The notes below the pieces were generated by a model that ran no database searches, was not told the DNA's origin, and worked only from the letters and a program-made list of their open reading frames with translations. From NCBI GenBank assembly GCA_937930625.1, contig CALHBW010000387.1, forward strand, positions 1 to 17,812: DNA of 17,812 nucleotides. Reading direction: 5' to 3'. Below, one piece after another: positions 1 through 5,759 of this stretch. How positions within the stretch are numbered: the stretch's first letter is position 1; each line of letters begins with the position of its first letter. Both the position numbers and the translations under genes were made by a program. The stretch comes from an uncultured Saprospiraceae bacterium. Lineage in GTDB: Bacteria; Bacteroidota; Bacteroidia; Chitinophagales; Saprospiraceae.

Positions 1-350
1 GAAGTGGGAAACCCGGAAACAGCATCAGGTTGATTGACGACATCATCCAGAAAGATATAGGAATGTGTGAGTACCCTTGTCGTATCAGTTCCGGTATATG
101 CTATCGCACGAATGTGGGAAGTCGTATTTATCGGTATAGGACCACTATAAAGATTGCCGGTGGATACTGTGGGTGCAGTACCATTGGTGGTATAACGTAT
201 GAACGCCGCAGGGTCATTGACCGTTAATTCTAAATTGAAAGGTGTATCATAAAAGCCTCTGTCAGTCTCAAAATCAAGGTCCAACTGTGCATAAGTCAAC
301 CCATTAATAAGAAGAAAAAATAACAATAGTATGTAGCGAATCAGCCCCAT
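1..350 (-). CDS. Secreted protein with chitobiase-C-like domain, possibly CotH type (N-terminal fragment)
   Basis: The reading frame opens at an ATG (348-350, minus strand) and stays open for 116 codons to the left edge, so only the N-terminus is present. Residues 1-21 form a clear signal peptide: a charged start (MGLIR), a hydrophobic core (YILLLFFLLINGL), and a TYAQ cleavage site. Residues about 24-100 resemble a chitobiase/beta-hexosaminidase C-terminal-like domain: FYDTPFNLELTV, IRYTTNGTAPT and YSGPIPI match the family pattern 'pFxvtLs...a.IrYTlDGs.Pt...lYt.Pi'. The following segment, THSYIFLDDVVNQPDAVSGF, is typical of the linker before the catalytic region of Bacteroidota CotH-like secreted proteins. 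The CotH assignment is an inference because that region lies outside the window. The protein is probably exported by Sec and then displayed or released by T9SS. It is divergent from the next gene, with a 341-bp spacer between them. Confidence 0.8.
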   Translation of the reverse strand, partial: MGLIRYILLLFFLLINGLTYAQLDLDFETDRGFYDTPFNLELTVNDPAAFIRYTTNGTAPTVSTGNLYSGPIPINTTSHIRAIAYTGTDTTRVLTHSYIFLDDVVNQPDAVSGFPT

Positions 351-655
351 TATTTTAATATATTGTGTTTGGGCAAAAGTCTGCCTAAACGTATTTATAT
401 ATTTGTATGAAAAATATAAAACGTATTCTATAATAATCGTTTTTTAGGCAAGTCAGTGAAATCTACCAAGCGGTATCGGATGAGAATAAAAATAGTTTTT
501 TTTAATAGACGTTGTAACATTCAAATAGGATGCAAAACAGAAAAACATAATGTATATTTTTGTCCTTTTGGTGACATGCAATTTTGAAACCAATTTCATT
601 TCAATAATATTAAGAAATAACAACATGTAAAAAAATTAACTTTTTTGTTTACGTT
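351..655. other. Divergent A+T-rich spacer, no gene seen
   Basis: This spacer separates the minus-strand secreted protein from the plus-strand radical SAM gene. No open frame with family signatures and no stable long palindrome was found. Isolated TANNTTTG-like strings occur on the plus strand (398-405 and 555-562), but they lack a TTTG box about 20 bp upstream and are not called as promoters. The spacer presumably carries the promoter of the left-edge gene, although no good motif for it was seen on the minus strand. Confidence 0.5.
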
Positions 656-687
656 TTTGCTTTTTTTAATAAATTTAATTACATTTG
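656..687 (+). promoter_or_regulatory. Bacteroidota sigma-ABfr-type promoter just before the start codon
   Basis: TTTG at 656-659 and TACATTTG at 680-687 match the Bacteroidota primary sigma consensus (-33 TTTG, -7 TANNTTTG) with a 20-bp spacer. The -7 box ends only four bases before the ATG at 692, so transcription should start at or within a few bases of the start codon. The message would then be leaderless or nearly so. The motif match is direct. Its activity is inferred. Confidence 0.6.
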
Positions 688-691
688 TAAT

Positions 692-1987
692 ATGCAACCT
701 AAAGATAACATCTACGAACAATACGCATATAGCTATCCCCACAAACAAGCATACCGCGAACTTCCTACTCCGATTCCCCTACAAGCGGCTTGGAGTAAAG
801 AGGATAAGACCCGTTTGTCTGCTTACTTGCATTTACCTTTCTGTGAGATGCGCTGTGGGTTTTGCAATCTTTTTACCGTTTCAAATCCTAAAAATGGAAT
901 TGATACCTATCTGAATGCACTGCAAAGAGAGGCGCAAAACCATCGCGCTACGCTCCCTTCCATTCAATTTGAGGCTTATGCCATTGGCGGCGGCACGCCC
1001 ACTTTTTTGGAAGTGGATGATTTTGCGAAAATGCTTTCCATTTTTAAGAATGATTTAGGCGTTGATACGAATCAAAAATACGGCAGCATCGAAGCCTCTC
1101 CCAAATCCATTTCTCCCGAAAAAATCGCCTTAATAGAATCCTATGGCATTGACCGCGTGAGCATCGGCATCCAATCGTGGATAGCGCAGGAAACCAAGCT
1201 GCTCGGACGCCCCCAAACTCCCGAATTGGCACATCAAGCCCTAAGTCAACTCGCTAATTCGACGATTCCTGAAATCAATATTGATTTGATTTACGGTATT
1301 CATGGACAAACCCCAAAATCATGGCTCTATTCACTTCAAAAAACGATGGAATTTGACCCCGTAGAAGTGTATTTGTATCCGCTTTACACCCGCCCATTGA
1401 CCGGACTCGAAAAGATGAATAACCAAGAAAAAGACCATCGCCGAACGCTGTATAAAACAGGTCGGGATTTTCTAAAAAAAGAAGGTTATGAACAGGTTTC
1501 TATGCGCTGTTTTAGAAAGGCGGCAGTTGGTCATGTAGAGACGAGGCACAATTCCGCTGTGGATGGTATGATTGGCATTGGAGCAGGTGCGCGGTCGTAC
1601 ACACGGACGCTGCATTACAGCACGCATTATGCGGTGAGTCGCAAAGCGATACAATCTATTATTGAAACATACAGCAATAAAAAATCTACTGATTTTCAAG
1701 AAATTACTTACGGTATTTATTTAGATGAAGTAGAACAAATCAGACGATTTTTGATAAAATCGCTGATAGATGGCGGTAGCTTAGATGTTGATTTATTTGA
1801 ACAACATTTTAATCAAAAAATTACATCCATTTCTATAGTTTCGGATTTATTTGAACAAGGTTGGCTCACGCAAAACGGCTCTATCATACGACTCAATGAG
1901 GCAGGGATGGAAATGGAAGATTTTATCGGACCCGCTTTATTCTCTGATAATATTCTAAACCTCATGAGCGAATACGAGTTGCAATGA
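692..1987 (+). CDS. STM4012-like radical SAM protein (HemN/HemW fold)
   Basis: This 431-residue protein resembles the family named after Salmonella STM4012, a relative of coproporphyrinogen III dehydrogenase (HemN) and heme chaperone HemW. The N-terminal NIYEQYAYSYPHKQAYR and PFCEMRCGFCNLFT are family hallmarks as I recall them. C51, C55 and C58 form the CX3CX2C motif that binds the [4Fe-4S] cluster and S-adenosylmethionine. GGGTPT (99-104) is the SAM-binding glycine motif. The radical SAM barrel runs to about residue 290, and a winged-helix-like HemN_C region follows (about 335-415, with RRFLIKSLIDGG and LFEQGWLTQNG). After the third cysteine comes NLF, not the C-x-C of HemN, so porphyrinogen decarboxylation is not supported. 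The first in-frame ATG is at 692, and the family N-terminus follows at once, fixing the start. The stop codon is formed by the first copy of an 18-bp tandem repeat. The substrate is unknown. Confidence 0.88.
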   Translation: MQPKDNIYEQYAYSYPHKQAYRELPTPIPLQAAWSKEDKTRLSAYLHLPFCEMRCGFCNLFTVSNPKNGIDTYLNALQREAQNHRATLPSIQFEAYAIGGGTPTFLEVDDFAKMLSIFKNDLGVDTNQKYGSIEASPKSISPEKIALIESYGIDRVSIGIQSWIAQETKLLGRPQTPELAHQALSQLANSTIPEINIDLIYGIHGQTPKSWLYSLQKTMEFDPVEVYLYPLYTRPLTGLEKMNNQEKDHRRTLYKTGRDFLKKEGYEQVSMRCFRKAAVGHVETRHNSAVDGMIGIGAGARSYTRTLHYSTHYAVSRKAIQSIIETYSNKKSTDFQEITYGIYLDEVEQIRRFLIKSLIDGGSLDVDLFEQHFNQKITSISIVSDLFEQGWLTQNGSIIRLNEAGMEMEDFIGPALFSDNILNLMSEYELQ

Positions 1988-2053
1988 GTGAATGAGTTGC
2001 AATGAGTGAATGAGTTACAATGAGTGAATGAGTGAATTTTGAATGAGTGAATG
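1986..2053 (+). repeat. Tandem repeat GAGTGAATGAGTTGCAAT overlapping a stop codon
   Basis: An 18-bp unit, GAGTGAATGAGTTGCAAT, occurs at 1986-2003 and with one change at 2004-2021. Degenerate copies continue to 2053 (GAGTGAATGAGTGAAT, then GAATGAGTGAATGG). A diverged copy lies upstream inside the coding end (about 1966-1985). The TGA stop of the radical SAM gene (1985-1987) falls on the junction between units. The reverse-complement form ATTCACTCATT reappears at the start of the next gene and again before 3384. Confidence 0.85.
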
Positions 2054-2160
2054 GTTTCAATGCTGCAATGCGATAATATTTTTAACTTTAATTTTTTTGA
2101 CAAGTTTATCTGACTGGTTAACACTTTATGAAATTAATATTACACAAAATGTAAGTCGTC

Positions 2161-2191
2161 CGTTTACTAAACTTTTCGAGTTTAGTAAACG
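2161..2191. repeat. Palindrome 1 (13-bp stem, 5-nt loop)
   Basis: CGTTTACTAAACT (2161-2173) pairs perfectly with AGTTTAGTAAACG (2179-2191) around a TTTCG loop. No U-tract follows, so it is not a classic intrinsic terminator. It is the first half of an inverted palindrome pair. Confidence 0.85.
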
Positions 2192-2241
2192 TAAGCATGT
2201 CACCAAAATTTGTAATGACCTGAAAATTAGTGTCTTGTGTA

Positions 2242-2272
2242 CGTTTGCTAAACCCGAAAAGTTTAGTAAACG
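2242..2272. repeat. Palindrome 2, inverted copy of palindrome 1
   Basis: CGTTTGCTAAAC (2242-2253) pairs with GTTTAGTAAACG (2261-2272), with one G-T wobble, around CCGAAAA. The reverse complement of the whole 31 bp matches palindrome 1 at 29 of 31 positions. The loop sequence confirms the inverted orientation (TTTTCG versus CGAAAA). Confidence 0.85.
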
Positions 2273-2384
2273 GAGGTCTAAATTATTTTTTCAAATTTAA
2301 AAATCAAATTCCGAAAGTGTCAACTACTTTTATGGTTTAGATAAACTTGTCATTTTTTTTAATAAAAAATCACCCTAACAACAA

Positions 2385-3278
2385 ATGAAAAATTCACTCA
2401 TTCACTCATTCGATAATTCACTCATTGTCCCCAAAACAAGGCTGAATATTTTGTACCGAGGTCCGCTCGAAAGTTGCAATTACGATTGTCGGTATTGTCC
2501 TTTTGCCAAAAAGAAAAATACACGCGCAGAATTGGCGCATGATAGAGCTTGTCTTGAAAAATTTACCGATTGGGTGGCGCAGCAATCACGTCCAATTGGG
2601 ATTTTGTTTACGCCGTGGGGCGAGGCATTGATTCGGAGATATTATCAAGAGAATTTGGCGCAACTCAGTCATCTTCCGCAAGTTAAAAAAGTGGCTATTC
2701 AGACGAATATTTCTTGCGGATTGGCTTGGTTGAAAAATGTCAATAAAGATAGTTTTGCCCTTTGGACGACCTTTCATCCGACGGAGGTGAGTGTCGATAA
2801 ATTTCTGGAGAAATGTAAAGCATTATTCCGCTTGAATATCTCATTTAGCGTGGGTATTGTCGGCAAAAAAGAACACTTTGAATATGCCTCAATATTGAGA
2901 CAGCAGCTTCCCGCATCCGTGTATGTATGGGTGAACGCCTACAAGCGCGAACCCAATTATTACACGGATGAAAACCTCCGTTTTTTGAACGATATTGACC
3001 CGCATTTTGATTTGAATAATACCATTTACCAAACAAAAGGAAAGGAATGTTTTGCAGGCGAAACAAGTATTTCGATTGATGGCAAGGGCGATGTCAAACG
3101 TTGTCATTTTATCGCACAAAAAATCGGTAATATCTACGAGCAGCCGCTTTCGGAAATTTTAGCTCCTTCGCCATGCAGCAATACAAGTTGCAGGTGTTAT
3201 ATTGGTTATATGAATTTAAAATCATTAAATTTGGAGCGCATTTATGGAGATAAAATACTCGAACGAATAGCTGTTTAG
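2385..3278 (+). CDS. STM4011-like radical SAM protein with twitch/SPASM-like cysteines
   Basis: This 297-residue protein resembles the STM4011 family. ILYRGPLESCNYDCRYCPFAK is the signature; C31, C35 and C38 form the CX3CX2C motif for the radical SAM [4Fe-4S] cluster. FTPWGEALI (about 68-76) and VAIQTNIS (about 104-111) sit where barrel strands are expected. A C-terminal set follows: C222-x12-G235-x4-C240, then C264-x4-C269-x-C271. The first part fits the CX9-15GX4C signature of twitch/SPASM auxiliary-cluster domains, which are common in enzymes that modify peptides or proteins. The only in-frame ATG is at 2385, and residues 3-14 (NSLIHSFDNSLI) are encoded by the ATTCACTCATT spacer repeat. 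Conserved family sequence begins only near residue 21, so the first 20 residues look like a recent, repeat-derived extension. The substrate is unknown. Confidence 0.87.
   Translation: MKNSLIHSFDNSLIVPKTRLNILYRGPLESCNYDCRYCPFAKKKNTRAELAHDRACLEKFTDWVAQQSRPIGILFTPWGEALIRRYYQENLAQLSHLPQVKKVAIQTNISCGLAWLKNVNKDSFALWTTFHPTEVSVDKFLEKCKALFRLNISFSVGIVGKKEHFEYASILRQQLPASVYVWVNAYKREPNYYTDENLRFLNDIDPHFDLNNTIYQTKGKECFAGETSISIDGKGDVKRCHFIAQKIGNIYEQPLSEILAPSPCSNTSCRCYIGYMNLKSLNLERIYGDKILERIAV
2391..2426 (+). repeat. ATTCACTCATT repeat inside the coding start
   Basis: AATTCACTCATTCACTCATT (2391-2410) and AATTCACTCATT (2415-2426) are the reverse complement of the AATGAGTGAATG repeat found after the preceding gene. 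They lie within the coding sequence and encode residues 3-14 of the STM4011-like protein. Confidence 0.85.
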
Positions 3279-3302
3279 AAATTCCAAAAAACAAATTAAA
3301 AA

Positions 3303-3338
3303 CATTGTCGCATTGCATCATTAAAGCATTGTCGCATT
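3303..3338 (+). repeat. Direct repeat CATTGTCGCATT x2
   Basis: CATTGTCGCATT occurs at 3303-3314 and 3327-3338, 24 bp apart start to start. It resembles CATTGTTCGATTG, which is duplicated with the same 24-bp period at 17740-17780. It lies in the 105-bp spacer between the second radical SAM gene and the WGR/LRR gene. Confidence 0.75.
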
Positions 3339-3343
3339 AACAC

Positions 3344-3373
3344 AATTCACTCATTCACAATTCACTCATTCAA
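3344..3373 (+). repeat. Direct repeat AATTCACTCATTCAC x2
   Basis: AATTCACTCATTCAC at 3344-3358 is followed directly by AATTCACTCATTCAA at 3359-3373, ending ten bases before the ATG at 3384. It is the same family as 2391-2426. The opposite orientation (TGAATGAGTAAATG) follows the stop of this gene at 4515, so the gene is bracketed by inverted copies. Confidence 0.8.
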
Positions 3374-3383
3374 CATTAAAACA

Positions 3384-4511
3384 ATGAAAGCAGATTTAAT
3401 TTACCAAGACGAAAAAAGCAACAAATTCTGGTCCATCGAAGTCAACGGCAGCGAACACACCGTTACTTTCGGCAGGATAGGCACCAACGGCACATCCAGC
3501 ACCAAGCAATTTGCAGATGCCGAAGCCGCTCAAAAAGCCGCCTCAAAATTAATCGCCTCAAAAAAGAAGAAGGGCTACGTAGAAATGTCTTTGCAAAGTA
3601 GCGGCTCCGTCCGTGACAGCGAGACATTCGCAGGCAAATCTATCCGGGAGTTTAAAGGCGGTTTCGATGCTAATACGGCGGTGAAAGTATTTGCGCCATC
3701 CTATGATCCGGAAACTTCCGTACCGGAACAGTTAGAGCAACTCGCGAAGTCGCCCGACATCGCAAAATTGGACACTTTGGTCATTGGCAGTTGGGCGGAA
3801 TGTTATGAAAATTCATGCGAAAAAATACTCGACAAACTCATCGAATTAAAGGGGCAGCTTTCCGGTTTGCGGCATCTTTTTATCGGGGATATGAACATGG
3901 AAGATTGCGAAATGTCGTGGATTATTCAGACGGATTACAGTGATTTTTGGGCGCATTTTCAGGCTTTGGAATCCTTTGGGGTACGCGGTGGACAAGGGCT
4001 GATACTCGGAGAAATCAACCTGCCCAATCTCAAAAATTTGGTCGTAGAAACAGGCGGATTGAACGGAGATGCCATCGACGATATTTGCAAATCTAAGCTG
4101 CCGAATTTGGAGCATTTGGAGCTTTGGCTCGGTACAGATGAATACGGTTGTACGGTCAAAGTCGAACAATTGCAGCCGATTTTGGATGGCAAATTTCCGA
4201 ATTTAGAGTATTTAGGATTGAAAAATTACCATGAACAAAATGCCCTCGCGAAAAACCTGCAAGGCGCACCTGTCTTGGGATATATCGACGTACTCGACCT
4301 CTCCATGGGCGTCCTCAAAGACGAAGGCGCGGAAGCTCTCTACAATAACGAAACCCTGCTCAATCTTCGACATCTCAACTGTCGCCATCACTTTATTTCG
4401 GATGATTGGATGGAAAAGCTACGCACTAAATTCTCCGGTCAAAATATCAACCTTGACGACCAAGAAGATAGCGATGATGGCGAATGGTTTTTTGTGGAAA
4501 TTGGAGAATAA
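3384..4511 (+). CDS. STM4015-like LRR protein with N-terminal WGR domain
   Basis: This protein has 375 residues. Residues 1 to about 70 form a WGR domain: KFWSIEVNG (W16), TFGRIGTNG (G30, R31), FADAEAAQKAASKLI and KKKKGYVE all match the family. WGR domains are known from PARPs, where they bind DNA ends and contact the catalytic part, and from bacterial MolR-like proteins. Residues about 85-375 resemble the STM4015 family, with irregular leucine-rich repeats: HLFIGDMNMEDCEMSWI, FGVRGGQGLIL, LPNLKNLVVETGG, LPNLEHLELWLG, FPNLEYLGLKNY, LLNLRHLNCRHH. The end is acidic (DDQEDSDDGEW). No signal peptide is present, so it should be cytoplasmic. The start follows a spacer repeat and an A-rich stretch, as is usual for Bacteroidota. 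It is probably a scaffold, substrate-recognition or substrate protein for the enzymes around it; this role is inference. Confidence 0.85.
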   Translation: MKADLIYQDEKSNKFWSIEVNGSEHTVTFGRIGTNGTSSTKQFADAEAAQKAASKLIASKKKKGYVEMSLQSSGSVRDSETFAGKSIREFKGGFDANTAVKVFAPSYDPETSVPEQLEQLAKSPDIAKLDTLVIGSWAECYENSCEKILDKLIELKGQLSGLRHLFIGDMNMEDCEMSWIIQTDYSDFWAHFQALESFGVRGGQGLILGEINLPNLKNLVVETGGLNGDAIDDICKSKLPNLEHLELWLGTDEYGCTVKVEQLQPILDGKFPNLEYLGLKNYHEQNALAKNLQGAPVLGYIDVLDLSMGVLKDEGAEALYNNETLLNLRHLNCRHHFISDDWMEKLRTKFSGQNINLDDQEDSDDGEWFFVEIGE

Positions 4512-4514
4512 ATT

Positions 4515-4552
4515 TGAATGAGTAAATGAGTAAATGAATAGATGAGTAAATG
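4515..4552 (+). repeat. Tandem repeat TGAATGAGTAAATGAGTAAATG
   Basis: An 8-bp period (AATGAGTA) repeats from three bases after the TAA of the WGR/LRR gene: TGAATGAGTAAATGAG, then TAAATGAATAGATGAG and TAAATG. It has the same orientation as the repeat after the first radical SAM gene and the opposite one to the copies before gene starts. A short TTCATTCA (4566-4573) precedes the next gene. Confidence 0.8.
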
Positions 4553-4581
4553 TTTCTACATCCGTTCATTCAAAATTGCCT

Positions 4582-5670
4582 ATGCAATATCTGACGATTG
4601 GTTATCATGGTTCGAGACGCGTGCGTTTTTGGGAGGAAGTCGTCATGGCAAATGGAAGTGAACACCAATTGCTTACTTTTCAACAAATTGCGAATGACGA
4701 TTTTTCAACTATCCAACAAGCGACTACCTTGCGGATCACTTCGCCCGGCGAAGATTTTGAGACCTATAAATTACTGCTCTTTTTGGGCGGCTACGATGCG
4801 GCAGATAGTTTGGAATTTGACAAGGGGCGCATTCGTTTTTCCCGATATTGGTACAAGGGTTGGTGTGTGATATTGGATAAAATTGCGGTATGGTTGCGCC
4901 AAAATCCCACTGTAAAAGCCATCAATTCGCCCGCAGCTATTCAGTTAGCCTTTAATAAAGTACAATGCCAACGACATATTTCTTATAAAGTCAATACACC
5001 GCGTATTTTTTTGAATGAATTAGGAAATTATGAATCGTTCATCCAATTATTTGACGCACTAAAATTGCATCAAGTATTTATCAAACCCTGGCACGGCTCA
5101 TCTGCATCGGGCGTAATGGCATTCCGAAAATCTGGCGACAAACAAATCTTATACACCACCATTCACTTAGTCCAAAAGGAAGGTATCCAACTATACAATC
5201 ACCTCAAACTCCAAAAATACACCCAACCCGAAACCATCAAAATCATCATCAATGAAATGGTACAACATGGTCTGATGATGGAACAATGGATTCGCAAAAA
5301 GACATTCCGGCACAAAAGCGTCGATTTAAGAATTGTAGTGATAGGTGGCGAAGCGGTGTTTGTCGTGCCGCGATTGAGTCCACATTTTATTACCAATTTG
5401 CATTTGGGCAATGAAAAAGGCAAGATAGAAACCATCGAAGCGCGTTGGGGAACAGCCTGTATCGAAGCTGCAAAACAATTGGCAATCAAGGCAGTAGCGG
5501 CGATTGAAGGATTATTTTATGCGGGAGTAGATGTTGCGATTGATACGAACGAAGCACCTTATATCTTAGAAGTCAATGCCTTCGGAGATATGCTGCTTAA
5601 TATTAACCATGAAAATAAAACTACTTACGAATGGGAGTTTGAATTGTGGGAATTGTATGGTTATGGCTGA
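4582..5670 (+). CDS. STM4014-like ATP-grasp enzyme
   Basis: This 362-residue cytoplasmic protein has an ATP-grasp fold and resembles the STM4014 family. The likely start is the ATG at 4582, giving MQYLTIGYHGSRR; a TTG two codons upstream is open but less credible. The N-terminal part (1 to about 120) is a Rossmann-like pre-ATP-grasp region. Visible ATP-grasp features are the nucleotide-binding lysine and flexible loop KPWHGSSASGV (K168), E234 in MMEQW, DLRIVVIGGE (D248, R250), a TNLHLGNEKG loop, and the metal-binding residues D317 (AGVDVAID) with E330 and N332 (ILEVNAFGD). Relatives such as RimK and the lipid- or peptide-ligating ATP-grasp enzymes join a carboxylate to an amine through an acyl phosphate, so an ATP-dependent ligation is expected. 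It lies 70 bp after the WGR/LRR gene and ends the cluster. The acceptor and donor are unknown. Confidence 0.86.
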   Translation: MQYLTIGYHGSRRVRFWEEVVMANGSEHQLLTFQQIANDDFSTIQQATTLRITSPGEDFETYKLLLFLGGYDAADSLEFDKGRIRFSRYWYKGWCVILDKIAVWLRQNPTVKAINSPAAIQLAFNKVQCQRHISYKVNTPRIFLNELGNYESFIQLFDALKLHQVFIKPWHGSSASGVMAFRKSGDKQILYTTIHLVQKEGIQLYNHLKLQKYTQPETIKIIINEMVQHGLMMEQWIRKKTFRHKSVDLRIVVIGGEAVFVVPRLSPHFITNLHLGNEKGKIETIEARWGTACIEAAKQLAIKAVAAIEGLFYAGVDVAIDTNEAPYILEVNAFGDMLLNINHENKTTYEWEFELWELYGYG

Positions 5671-5759
5671 TGTACTCGTTGAGGGTTTTGGGGCGGGGTC
5701 TTTCTGCTAATGGTGTGTTTTGTATTGATTTTGTGGGGTAAAGGCACGGAATATTGGTT
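5671..5759. other. Convergent spacer between ATP-grasp and helical-protein genes
   Basis: Two genes converge on this 89-bp stretch. It is G/T-rich on the plus strand, with three G-runs close together (near 5683-5699) and a fourth about 35 bp later. No stem-loop with a U-tract was found, so neither gene has an obvious intrinsic terminator here. Confidence 0.4.

Larger units (their letters stand above)
2098..2352. repeat. 255-bp mirror-symmetric element with terminal inverted repeats
   Basis: The ends are perfect 14-bp inverted repeats: TGACAAGTTTATCT at 2098-2111 and AGATAAACTTGTCA at 2339-2352. Inside them lies a second pair, GTTAACACTTT at 2117-2127 and AAAGTGTCAAC at 2314-2324, with one mismatch. 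Further in are two 31-bp palindromes (2161-2191 and 2242-2272) that are inverted copies of each other at 29 of 31 positions. No open frame with protein signatures lies within. The arrangement resembles a MITE or a REP/BIME-type cluster; which of these it is cannot be decided from one copy. It fills most of the 397-bp spacer between two radical SAM genes. Confidence 0.75.

Noticed and set aside
398..562. TANNTTTG strings at 398-405 and 555-562 as promoters
   Set aside because: Neither has a TTTG-like box about 20 bp upstream, and A+T-rich sequence yields such strings by chance.
692..1987. Calling the first radical SAM gene hemN or hemW
   Set aside because: The cluster motif lacks the extra HemN cysteine and the HemW-type residue, and the N-terminus matches the STM4012 type.
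1986..2053. Possible CRISPR array
   Set aside because: The 18-bp units are directly adjacent, with no unique spacers of constant length and no cas genes nearby.
1813..2124. Minus-strand open frame with THCNSF repeats
   Set aside because: It is a translation of the spacer repeat plus the antisense of the radical SAM gene end; no family signature or start context supports it.
2161..2272. The two palindromes as intrinsic terminators of the first radical SAM gene
   Set aside because: No U-tract follows either stem, and the stems are A+T-rich; their inverted-copy relation points to a repeat element.
4576..4581. TTG start two codons upstream of the ATP-grasp gene
   Set aside because: The ATG at 4582 is closer to the expected family N-terminus and a stronger start codon.
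5680..5740. G-quadruplex between the convergent genes
   Set aside because: Only three G-runs are close together; the fourth lies about 35 bp away, outside the usual loop limits.
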